Shown in pieces: positions 8,244 to 15,115 of a stretch of DNA of 64,000 nucleotides. How positions within the stretch are numbered: position 1 is the stretch's first letter; the number at the start of each line of letters is the position of its first letter. The notes beneath the pieces are model-generated. The model was not told where the DNA came from. It ran no database searches and was given only the letters and a program-made list of their open reading frames with translations. Source of the DNA: UBA1206 sp041672465 (GTDB lineage Bacteria; Bacillota; Clostridia; Oscillospirales; CAG-382); contig JBAYZO010000005.1 in assembly GCA_041672465.1 (NCBI GenBank), forward strand, positions 1-64,000, read 5' to 3'. A program made the position numbers and the translations under genes.

Positions 8244-8626
8244 TTTGAGTATACAATCTTTATCACGTCGCCGTCCCGGATGACAAGGGTGTCCACCCCC
8301 TCCATGCACATCGCGTCGTTTTGGTAAAACGACCACCACGCGCCGTCAGTAGCGTAATCCGCCGTTATTCCGTCCACGGCTTTGACAAAGTAGCCGTTTT
8401 TTGTCTCCTCGCCGGTAATCAGGTTGTTTTCAACAAGCGCGCCCTTTAGGATCGCGTGTTTTGTACTAATATTGTAATCCTTAGATATGCCGTCCTCATA
8501 AACCACGGTAACGGTGATTTTTATGGGGTCGTCGTAAAACTCAAGCTTTTTTTCCGAACATGAGACAAACAGCCCCGAAACAAGAAACAGCGAGGCAAGG
8601 ATAAGTAAAAATAATCTTTTTTTCAT
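8240..8626 (-). CDS. DUF4430 lipoprotein, transcobalamin-like fold
   Basis: 128 residues. A lipoprotein signal (MKKRLFLLILASLFLVSG, then lipobox FVSC) is followed by one DUF4430 domain with the typical NGYFVKAVDGITADYATDGAWWSFYQNDAMCMEG region. DUF4430 resembles the C-terminal domain of transcobalamin and is often found beside B12 importers, so an extracellular binding role is inferred. An in-frame TTG seven codons upstream exists, but the ATG after AAAGGA gives the expected signal peptide. The gene is the first after the riboswitch. Confidence 0.75.
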   Translation of the reverse strand: MKKRLFLLILASLFLVSGLFVSCSEKKLEFYDDPIKITVTVVYEDGISKDYNISTKHAILKGALVENNLITGEETKNGYFVKAVDGITADYATDGAWWSFYQNDAMCMEGVDTLVIRDGDVIKIVYSK

Positions 8627-8684
8627 TTTGTAAAAACATCCTTTCAAAAATTAAATAATTAAAATTGCAAGTCTTTTCTTAAGA

Positions 8685-8719
8685 CACAAAAACAGAAGCG
8701 CTTCCCGATAGGGAAGCGC
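8685..8719 (-). terminator. Expression-platform terminator of cobalamin riboswitch
   Basis: GCGCTTCCC and GGGAAGCGC (8698-8719) form a 9-bp stem with a 4-base loop, followed on the minus strand by TTCTGTTTTTGTG. It lies between the aptamer and the first gene, as expected for control by termination. Confidence 0.8.
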
Positions 8720-8784
8720 GCGATAACAAATGCCGTAAAAAAATAGGCACCGAACGCCGCGCGCCCCCCGTTGCCCGGGGACGG

Positions 8785-8970
8785 CTGACATAGCGGCGCG
8801 GTAAGCATTCCGACTTAACCGTTTTTATAAAATACCCGCTGAAAAGTTTGATTTTCAGCTTTATTTTATATAACGCGGCTTACGGTAATGGCTGTTGCGG
8901 CGGATTTTCACCGCCATTTCCTTACCCCCGAAAGACTGCCTTAAGCAAAAGTGCCTGACAGCCGCCCGGT
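8785..8970 (-). ncRNA. Cobalamin riboswitch aptamer
   Basis: On the minus strand GGTGAAAATCCGCC (within 8899-8912) is preceded by GGAAA and followed by GCAACAGCC and CCGTAA, the conserved core of the B12 riboswitch. The B12 box AAGTCGGAATGCTTACCGC follows at 8816-8798, close to the family form. GCGGC at about 8965-8961 can pair with GCCGC at 8797-8793 to close P1. B12 binding would favour the downstream terminator and reduce expression of the uptake genes. Confidence 0.85.
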
Positions 8971-9032
8971 TCCGGGTTTTACCCCGGCGCGCAGCCCAAA
9001 TTGTAAATACCATGGATCCTTTGGTATACCAT

Positions 9033-9061
9033 ATAGTAGCACTTAAGCGGGGTTTTGTCAA
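9033..9061 (-). promoter_or_regulatory. SigmaA promoter of riboswitch operon
   Basis: TTGACA (9061-9056) and TACTAT (9038-9033), 17 bases apart on the minus strand, just upstream of the cobalamin aptamer. Confidence 0.7.
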
Positions 9062-9123
9062 CCGCCTTTTACCGCTTTTTTTGCGCTTTTGGCAGTTAAA
9101 AGACGATGTTTTTGCCCTTTATA

Positions 9124-9152
9124 TTGTATTTAATAAAAAAACATGCTACAAT
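9124..9152 (+). promoter_or_regulatory. Candidate promoter of histidine kinase gene
   Basis: TTGTAT at 9124-9129 and TACAAT at 9147-9152 with 17-base spacing, about 80 bases before the kinase start. Confidence 0.45.
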
Positions 9153-9233
9153 CTCATCGCGAGGCTGTTTTAGCCCCGTTCTGAAGTTCAAGCAAGCTTT
9201 AGTTATTTTTCTTTCTTAAGGAAGTTACGCGAT

Positions 9234-10481
9234 ATGATAAAAAAGCTTAAAATTAAGTTTACCATAATTATAATGGCGCTGTTCACCACCCTTTTGGCGG
9301 GGATACTGGCTTTTTTCTATTTTCAGACCAAATCAAACCTCTATAACGACAGCCTCGCCGCGATGAAAGATTATATGTCAAAACCCCCGTATCTTGTCTT
9401 CGGCAATCCGTTTGAGCGTTTTTTCGGTGAGGAAAACAATTTAAATAAAAACGCCGCCGACGCGTTCGCGGTCGAGTATTTTTCCTACTCAAAAATTATC
9501 GTCCCCTACGGCTTTGGGGATTCAATCACAGACGAACAAAAAGATTATATTTTTTCAATAGTGAGAACCACCCTTGACGCGAAAAGTAATACCGGGGTTA
9601 TCGGCGGCTTTGGGCTGAGGTATTTAAAACAGCCCTTTAACGGAGGGGTTAAAATTGTTTTTCTTGACAAGTCCTATGAGGACAGCGTGCTGGACAGCCT
9701 TGGGGTGACAATACTAATAATCGGCGCGGGTGGGTTTATTTTATTTTTACTCGCGTCGCTTGTCATAACGAAAATCGCCGTCCGCCCCGCTGAGCGGTCA
9801 TGGAAACAGCAAAAACAACTGGTGGCGGACATTTCCCACGAGCTTAAAACCCCGCTGACTATAATAAGCGCCAACGCCGATATAATCGCCTCCCGCCCGA
9901 ACGCCGCTTCGGAGGAAACAGCAAAGTGGCTTTCTTATATAAAAAGCGAGACCGAACGCATGGGGTCGCTTATCTCAAGCCTGCTTTACCTTGAAAAGTC
10001 GCGCAAAGAGTCGGGCGCGGATGAAAAAACTTATCTAAACCTAAGCGAGCTTGCCGTGGGCGCCTGCCTGCCTTTTGAGAGCGTGTGCTTTGAAAAAGGG
10101 CTTACCCTTTCGGTGAGCGTAAAACCCGATATCTTCCTCACCGCCGACGCCGGGCTAATAACCCGCCTTATCGGGATTCTGCTTGACAACGCGGTGAAAT
10201 ATTCGGTACCCGGGGGAAAAGTCAGCTTCGCGCTGCAAAAAACCCCCGATAAAATAATAATGGCGGTTAATAATAAAGGGGAGGTAATACCCCCCGAGCG
10301 TATCCGGCATTTATTTGAGCGGTTTTACCGCGGCGACGAGTCACGCTCCCGCGAGGAGGGCGGCTTTGGGCTCGGGCTTGCCATCGCGAAAGAAATCGCC
10401 GAGTCCCACTCCGGGAAAATCGCCGTAAAAAGCGACAAATCCGAGGGCACCACGTTTATATGTTCCTTTAAGCCGTCATAA
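9234..10481 (+). CDS. Orphan sensor histidine kinase
   Basis: 415 residues. TM1 spans about 10-30, an extracytoplasmic sensor about 31-155, and TM2 about 157-180. There is no clear HAMP domain. The HisKA motif SHELKTPLTI places the phosphoacceptor at H202. The HATPase domain follows with LLDNAVKYS (N box), ERFYRGDESRS and GGFGLGLAIAKEIAESH (G boxes). No response regulator is adjacent, so the partner is elsewhere. The 3' end overlaps the convergent sigG by six bases. The signal sensed cannot be told. Confidence 0.88.
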   Translation: MIKKLKIKFTIIIMALFTTLLAGILAFFYFQTKSNLYNDSLAAMKDYMSKPPYLVFGNPFERFFGEENNLNKNAADAFAVEYFSYSKIIVPYGFGDSITDEQKDYIFSIVRTTLDAKSNTGVIGGFGLRYLKQPFNGGVKIVFLDKSYEDSVLDSLGVTILIIGAGGFILFLLASLVITKIAVRPAERSWKQQKQLVADISHELKTPLTIISANADIIASRPNAASEETAKWLSYIKSETERMGSLISSLLYLEKSRKESGADEKTYLNLSELAVGACLPFESVCFEKGLTLSVSVKPDIFLTADAGLITRLIGILLDNAVKYSVPGGKVSFALQKTPDKIIMAVNNKGEVIPPERIRHLFERFYRGDESRSREEGGFGLGLAIAKEIAESHSGKIAVKSDKSEGTTFICSFKPS

Positions 10482-11246
10482 CTCCCCGCGGATTTTCTCA
10501 AGCGCGGTTTTTTCAAGCCTTGAAACCTGCGCCTGTGAAATGCCTATTTCCGACGACACCTCGGTTTGGGTTTTTCCGCTGTAAAACCTAAGCTTTAATA
10601 TTTTCTTTTCCCGATCGGTGAGTTTTTTTATTGCCTCCGCCACCGCTATGGTCGTTATCCAGTTTTCGTCCGTGTTGTTCTTGTCGCTTATCTGGTCCAT
10701 TACGTAAAGGCTGTCGCCGTTTTCTGAATAAATCGGCTCGTAGAGCGAAATCGGCTCCATTATCGCGTCAAGCGCCGAAGTGACTTCCTTTTGCGTCAGC
10801 CCGAGGGACGACGATATTTCCCCCGGCGTGGGCTCGCGGGAGAGTGACTTTGAAAGCCTGTCCTTTGCCTGAAGCGCCTTGTACGCCGTGTCTCTTATCG
10901 ACCTTGAAACCCTGATATGGTTGTCGTCGCGGAGATACCTCCGCAGCTCTCCGATTATCATGGGGACGGCGTAGGTGGAAAACTTTACTTCCTGCGCCAA
11001 ATCAAAGTTATCCACCGCTTTTATAAGCCCAATGCACCCCACCTGAAACAAGTCGTCGGGGCAGGCTCCCCTTTGGGTAAAAGATTGCAGCACGCTCAGC
11101 ACCAGCTTGAGGTTTGAGTTAATAAGCTTTTCCCGCGCCTTTTTGTCGCCGTCCCTTGTTCTTTTTAAAAGCTCTCTTTTTTCTTCTTCGGATATCGTTA
11201 CTAACTTTGAGGTGTTCACCCCGCAGATTTCCACTTTGTTATACAT
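10476..11246 (-). CDS. sigG: RNA polymerase sporulation sigma factor SigG
   Basis: 256 residues starting MYNKVEICGVNTSKL, the distinctive SigG N-terminus. Region 2 reads DDLFQVGCIGLIKAVDNFD and FSTYAVPMIIGELRRYLRDD; regions 3 and 4 follow with REKKILKLRFYSGKTQTEVSSEIGISQAQVSRLEKTALE. SigG drives late forespore gene expression. The frame extends nine codons upstream, but family comparison supports this ATG. Unlike many Firmicutes, no spoIIGA or sigE gene lies upstream. A sigmaF/G-type promoter lies about 95 bases upstream. Confidence 0.96.
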   Translation of the reverse strand: MYNKVEICGVNTSKLVTISEEEKRELLKRTRDGDKKAREKLINSNLKLVLSVLQSFTQRGACPDDLFQVGCIGLIKAVDNFDLAQEVKFSTYAVPMIIGELRRYLRDDNHIRVSRSIRDTAYKALQAKDRLSKSLSREPTPGEISSSLGLTQKEVTSALDAIMEPISLYEPIYSENGDSLYVMDQISDKNNTDENWITTIAVAEAIKKLTDREKKILKLRFYSGKTQTEVSSEIGISQAQVSRLEKTALEKIRGEL

Positions 11247-11341
11247 AATCAAAATAACCATGCCTTTCGTCACTGCCGACTAAAGTGTTTGACGGCGAAA
11301 TTCCATTTTGGCATTAGCCGTAAAGAAAAGCCTTTACTTAA

Positions 11342-11370
11342 AGTTTTCCCAATGTAGGCGGGGTAAATAC
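11342..11370 (-). promoter_or_regulatory. SigmaF/sigmaG-type promoter of sigG
   Basis: On the minus strand GTATT (11370-11366) is followed after exactly 15 bases by GGGAAAACT (11350-11342). This fits the forespore consensus GYWTA-n15-GGnRAnAnT at all defined -10 bases and 4 of 5 at -35. sigG is a known SigF target, so position and motif agree. Confidence 0.55.
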
Positions 11371-11448
11371 CTGTTTTGGATCGGTTTTAAAAAAGATACA
11401 TTTTTATTATATTTATTATACAGTTAAACAAAAAAAGGCGGTTTTGTC

Positions 11449-11682
11449 ATGCGCTACTCGGTTGAAAAAACAGAAGAAGATATCGTCACCCTTTACGGCG
11501 ACGACGACAGCGTTTTGCATATCAAAGCGCAAGTTCTGGGCTTTGAGGTTTTCCCCGGGGATATTTTAATTCTGTATGAAGAAAACGGAGAAAACAGATT
11601 TGTAAAGGACAAAGAGGAGAGCGAAAAGAGAAAGAAAACCAATATAAAGCGCCTAAACGACCTTTTTAAAAGAAAGACCTAA
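11449..11682 (+). CDS. Small DUF3006-like protein
   Basis: 77 residues, divergent from sigG. The first 45 resemble DUF3006 proteins: RYSVEKTEEDIVTLYGDDDSV is followed by a conserved 'pG-D' turn, FEVFPGDILILYEENGENRF. The C-terminal third is highly charged and lysine-rich (ESEKRKKTNIKRLNDLFKRKT). No signal peptide, so cytosolic. Function is unknown. No terminator is obvious before the convergent neighbour 26 bases away. Confidence 0.6.
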   Translation: MRYSVEKTEEDIVTLYGDDDSVLHIKAQVLGFEVFPGDILILYEENGENRFVKDKEESEKRKKTNIKRLNDLFKRKT

Positions 11683-11708
11683 ACTTTAAATTAAAATTTG
11701 TTTTATTT

Positions 11709-12329
11709 TTAACTTCTGATTTTGATCCTCGCCTCAATATCTTTTTTATTTTTGGATATCCCGCCGCTTATAAGGGTTATAAAATATGTCTCCGACATTA
11801 TGTCAACGCGGTCGCGCCACATTCCGTCAAGCGCGGAAAGCAGGAAAAAAACCTCGTTTTTAAAGCTTTCCCTGTCTTTTGTCTCGACGGTTATTTTTAT
11901 TTGCGATATAGAGCATCTCGCCTCGCCGATAAAACCCGAAACATCGTAGACCGTGACCAAAACCTCCTCGGGGAAAACCCCGCAGGACTTCAGCGCGGCT
12001 ATCACCCTCCCCCGCGAAAGGTGGGTTGAAACGGCGACGAGGTCGTTTTTATAGCAATCGGTGAAGGTGTTGTCGGACGGGTTATACACAAAAACCCCCT
12101 CGTTTCCCCCCTCGTCGATAAGCTTTGCTTTGTAAAGGGACGCCCTGCGGTCAAAAACAACCCCCGTTATTTTCATTTTCCCGCCATACTCTAAACTGTT
12201 CAGCCTTTTTGCCGATTTTAAGGTTAAAATAGCGTCAAAAGGGTTGCCGGTCACGCAGAAAACAATGGCGAGAACGCAAGACATCAGCGCTAAAGCATAG
12301 GTTAGTTTTATTGTTTTTAATGTTTTCAC
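11709..12329 (-). CDS. Membrane-anchored protein of unknown function
   Basis: 206 residues that I do not recognise. One hydrophobic segment at about 9-27 anchors the protein, leaving about 175 residues probably outside. The rest is mixed alpha/beta with no motif I can name. It diverges from yunB with a 66-base gap, and lies near sigG, so a sporulation link is possible but only by position. Codon use resembles its neighbours and the start is at the end of a clean open frame. Confidence 0.6.
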   Translation of the reverse strand: MKTLKTIKLTYALALMSCVLAIVFCVTGNPFDAILTLKSAKRLNSLEYGGKMKITGVVFDRRASLYKAKLIDEGGNEGVFVYNPSDNTFTDCYKNDLVAVSTHLSRGRVIAALKSCGVFPEEVLVTVYDVSGFIGEARCSISQIKITVETKDRESFKNEVFFLLSALDGMWRDRVDIMSETYFITLISGGISKNKKDIEARIKIRS

Positions 12330-12367
12330 TTTACCACCCGCGCTTATATTATTTCAAAACTTCGCGG

Positions 12368-12375
12368 CATATAAT
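12368..12375 (+). promoter_or_regulatory. Candidate sigmaE-type -10 element before yunB
   Basis: CATATAAT matches the mother-cell consensus CATACAhT at seven of eight bases and lies 20 bases before yunB. The best upstream ATATT (12346-12350) is 17 bases away, slightly further than usual, so the call is weak. yunB is a SigE gene in Bacillus. Confidence 0.3.
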
Positions 12376-12395
12376 CATAAACGGGGTGAATTGGC

Positions 12396-13001
12396 TTGAG
12401 GAAAAAAAAGCTAAAGGTTTTTTTAGCGGTTTTTTTGGTCTGCGCGCTTGCTTGCGCCATTGCGATGGCTATAAACTTTGAATCCGCGGCTGACAAATAC
12501 GCCGGATACGAAATAAAAAATACCCTTATTCAGGGTATTAATAATATTTATTACAGCCAAACCCGCCTTAATTACGAAAACCTCAAAGGCGCGGTCGAAA
12601 TCAGCCGAAACAGCGGGGGAAAAATAACCTCAATTTCGGTCGACAGCGTTTTTTTAAATCTGTTTGCCTCCGAAACCGTAACGAGGGTGATTTTGTTTTT
12701 GGAAAGCTCGTCTTCATCGTTCGGGCTGCCGCTGGGGAATATCACCTCGATCAAGCTGCTTTCCGGGTTGGGCCCGAAAATAAGGCTGAAAGTAGTGCTT
12801 CAAGGCAACGTGGCGGGGGGGATAACGAGCAGTTTTCACGAGGCGGGGATAAACCAAACGCTTCACCGGCTGACTTTTGAGATAAAAGCCCTTGTCAGCG
12901 CCATGACCCCGTTCGGCTCGCGCGAGAGCGAAATAAACGTTTCTTTTATTATAAGCGAAACGGTGATAGTGGGGGATATCCCAAACGTGTATTTTAAATA
13001 A
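12396..13001 (+). CDS. yunB: Sporulation protein YunB
   Basis: 201 residues. A short cytosolic N-terminus (MRKKKLK) and one membrane span (about 8-26) lead into the YunB domain: NTLIQGINNIYYSQTRLNYENL, ISVDSVFLNLFASETVTRV, the PLGNITSIKLLSGLGPKI block and the C-terminal FIISETVIVGDIPNVYF. YunB is a SigE-controlled protein of the mother cell that contributes to sporulation; its biochemical role is not known. Translation starts at TTG with GGGGTG seven bases upstream. It supports the view that this organism forms spores. Confidence 0.88.
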   Translation: MRKKKLKVFLAVFLVCALACAIAMAINFESAADKYAGYEIKNTLIQGINNIYYSQTRLNYENLKGAVEISRNSGGKITSISVDSVFLNLFASETVTRVILFLESSSSSFGLPLGNITSIKLLSGLGPKIRLKVVLQGNVAGGITSSFHEAGINQTLHRLTFEIKALVSAMTPFGSRESEINVSFIISETVIVGDIPNVYFK

Positions 13002-13010
13002 GCAGGCATA

Positions 13011-13787
13011 TTATCCCGGCGTTTCGGCTTTTAAAAGTTTTTCAGATATCGCGTAGATGAGAATCGACGAGGCGGAAAACGCGGAAAGCGAAAACTCCCC
13101 CCGCAAGCAGTCGATTTTAACCAGCGAATCGGCGTTTTCAATAAGCGATTTTTTAATTCCCCGTCTTTCTCCGCCTATGACAAGACAAAGCGGGGGCGAT
13201 GGGTTAAAATGTCTAAGGCTTTGCGCGCGCCCGCCGCTTGAAGTGCAGACAAGCGAAACTCCCTTTGCCTTTAAGCCCTCCGCAAACATTTCGCCGGAAT
13301 TATAAAGAGCGATATTTAAAAACTCAAACGCCCCCGCCGAGGAGCGAACCATAACGCTCTCCCCGTTTGAAAAATCCCTTTCGGGCATAATCACCCCGTC
13401 ACAGCCAAAGGCGTGGGCTGTTCTAAGCAAATACCCAAGGTTATACGGGTCCTCAACGCCGTCAACGGCGAGATAAAAGCCCTTTTTACCCCCCTGCTCA
13501 AGCAATTCGTCTATGGTGATAAACTTCTTTTCCCCCACTGTCGCGGCTACCCCGCCGGGGGTTTTTGTAAGCGAGAAAAAATCCTCGGCGGAAAGGTAAA
13601 TCAATTCAATTTTATTTTCATTCGCGAAGCGAGTTAAAAACTCATACTGCTTTTTTTCGGCATAATGATATGAGGAAGAACAAATTCTGTTCTTCCTTTC
13701 GATATCAAAAAATATTTGTTTGACTTCCCGGCTCTTTGCCTTTATAACAGACGAAACCGAGATATACCCGCTAATCAGAAGATCCAT
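13011..13787 (-). CDS. SpoU-class (TrmH/RlmB-like) RNA 2'-O-methyltransferase
   Basis: 258 residues. The N-terminal part (about 1-90) fits the L30e-like substrate-binding domain. The SPOUT domain carries motif 1 DGVEDPYNLGYLLRTAHAFG, with the catalytic arginine in the NLGxxxR pattern, and motif 2 LVIGGERRGI. Motif 3 reads FSLSAFSASSILIYAI where the family usually has SLNVSVA, so the asparagine is replaced by serine, an atypical feature. The enzyme should 2'-O-methylate rRNA or tRNA using SAM; the target is uncertain. It lies 20 bases after the DHHW gene and converges with yunB. Confidence 0.82.
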   Translation of the reverse strand: MDLLISGYISVSSVIKAKSREVKQIFFDIERKNRICSSSYHYAEKKQYEFLTRFANENKIELIYLSAEDFFSLTKTPGGVAATVGEKKFITIDELLEQGGKKGFYLAVDGVEDPYNLGYLLRTAHAFGCDGVIMPERDFSNGESVMVRSSAGAFEFLNIALYNSGEMFAEGLKAKGVSLVCTSSGGRAQSLRHFNPSPPLCLVIGGERRGIKKSLIENADSLVKIDCLRGEFSLSAFSASSILIYAISEKLLKAETPG

Positions 13788-13807
13788 AAAAAACCCCTGC
13801 CGCGCCG

Positions 13808-15058
13808 TTATTTTTCAATCCCCGCCAGAACGTTCAGCGACTCGTTTATTGTTCGGGCGGCGGTGGTGTTATAGTTTATGACTATAATATCTTCATATTG
13901 CCCCGACGATAACAGATCAAGTATGCTCTCGGTACAGAGCGTCGAGTTAATATAAGTGATTTTTTTGTAGTGGGGCACCAGCAGGGTGACAAACGGCGCG
14001 CCCGAGCTGTCGCCGATGACAAGGGCGTTCTTCCCCGTGGCGGCGCTTGTAGTCACTTCGATTTTCGCGGCCTCGTCGCTTAAAAAGCAGTAGTATCCAT
14101 ATGATGGAACGTCAAAAAACACAACGCCGTCCTTTTTATGCACCCCGCCCGGTTTATGGACGCTTGTCGTCGATTTATACACCTCGTCAACGTCATAGTA
14201 ATAAACAATATCGGGGTTGTCAAACAGCATCTCCGCGCCGGTAGCGGTGAAAAACTTGCCGTAAAACACGTAGTCTATTGTCATCGGGGTGTAGAAGCTT
14301 TCCGAAACGGCTGTCAGCCCCGCCGCCTTGCAGTACTCCGCGTATGCGGCGTACGCTCCCAAATGGGTGTAGTTCGGGTCGGTGTTAAAATAAATATATT
14401 CCCCGTTCTCGTTCTTTTCTTTAAAAACGTCGTACACATCTATATTTTTTACGCCGCCGTCCGTTTTCCCGAACACTCCGTTCATAAACGACCGCTGATT
14501 CGCGACATAAAACTCTTTTCTTATATCAAGGGGAAAATTAATAAATTCGCACCTTGTGGGTATGAGGATATGATAAAAATTCGAGCTGCCGCTCACCGAA
14601 TAAAGCGTGTCGACGGCGTTCGCGTATTTGTCAAGCGTGCCCGACGAGTAGGTGAACTGCTCAAGGCCGATCCCGTAGTAAAGATATGTGTAGCCTAAGT
14701 TGTTTATAACCCAGCCGTGTTCGGTGATTTCCTCGCTTGACGGCTCGGAAGGCTCCTCGCTTACGGTGTCGGAAGAAACCCCCGGTTCAGCCGAAGAGGG
14801 TTGGTCTTCCGAGACAGGCTGTGACAAAGGGCGGGAACTGTCTTCGGTCTCGGACGAGCTTTGGCCGCCCGAGACGTCCCCGGAATGGGTGGGCTGTGAG
14901 CTGCTGTTGTCACCGTTCGGCAAGCCCTTGCCCCTTAGCGCAAAGGCGTAGAGAGACGCTAAGACGGCAAGCACGATAAAAAGCGAAACCGCCGCGAAAA
15001 CGTTTCGTGACTTATTGTCGCTTTTATTTACGCCGAAAAGGTTGTTATTGCTTTCCAT
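13808..15058 (-). CDS. DHHW-family membrane-anchored SGNH-like protein
   Basis: 416 residues. A single membrane span at about 20-42 is followed by a Ser/Pro/Glu-rich linker (about 50-110). The outer domain shows DPNYTHLGAYAAYAEYC, corresponding to the DHHW box, and IGDSSGAPFVTLL, an SGNH/AlgX-like GDS block, as well as a YINSTL segment. DHHW proteins resemble AlgX/AlgJ polysaccharide acetylation factors, often paired with an MBOAT acyltransferase, but none is nearby. The DHHW residues are replaced here by DPNY, so catalysis is uncertain. AAAGGAGGG lies before the ATG, and the gene follows ftsH by 57 bases. Confidence 0.72.
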   Translation of the reverse strand: MESNNNLFGVNKSDNKSRNVFAAVSLFIVLAVLASLYAFALRGKGLPNGDNSSSQPTHSGDVSGGQSSSETEDSSRPLSQPVSEDQPSSAEPGVSSDTVSEEPSEPSSEEITEHGWVINNLGYTYLYYGIGLEQFTYSSGTLDKYANAVDTLYSVSGSSNFYHILIPTRCEFINFPLDIRKEFYVANQRSFMNGVFGKTDGGVKNIDVYDVFKEKNENGEYIYFNTDPNYTHLGAYAAYAEYCKAAGLTAVSESFYTPMTIDYVFYGKFFTATGAEMLFDNPDIVYYYDVDEVYKSTTSVHKPGGVHKKDGVVFFDVPSYGYYCFLSDEAAKIEVTTSAATGKNALVIGDSSGAPFVTLLVPHYKKITYINSTLCTESILDLLSSGQYEDIIVINYNTTAARTINESLNVLAGIEK

Positions 15059-15115
15059 TTGACTGATATGCCCTCCTTTTTAGAGCGGCTAAACTGTTGA
15101 AAAGCCGTTTTTGTT

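Larger units (their letters stand above)
8627..9233. other. Gene-free stretch: riboswitch leader and divergent promoters
   Basis: This 607-base gap is mostly the structured leader of the DUF4430/S-component operon: promoter, cobalamin aptamer and terminator hairpin on the minus strand. The remaining 170 bases on the right hold a promoter for the histidine kinase gene. No open frame in it looks coding. Confidence 0.7.
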
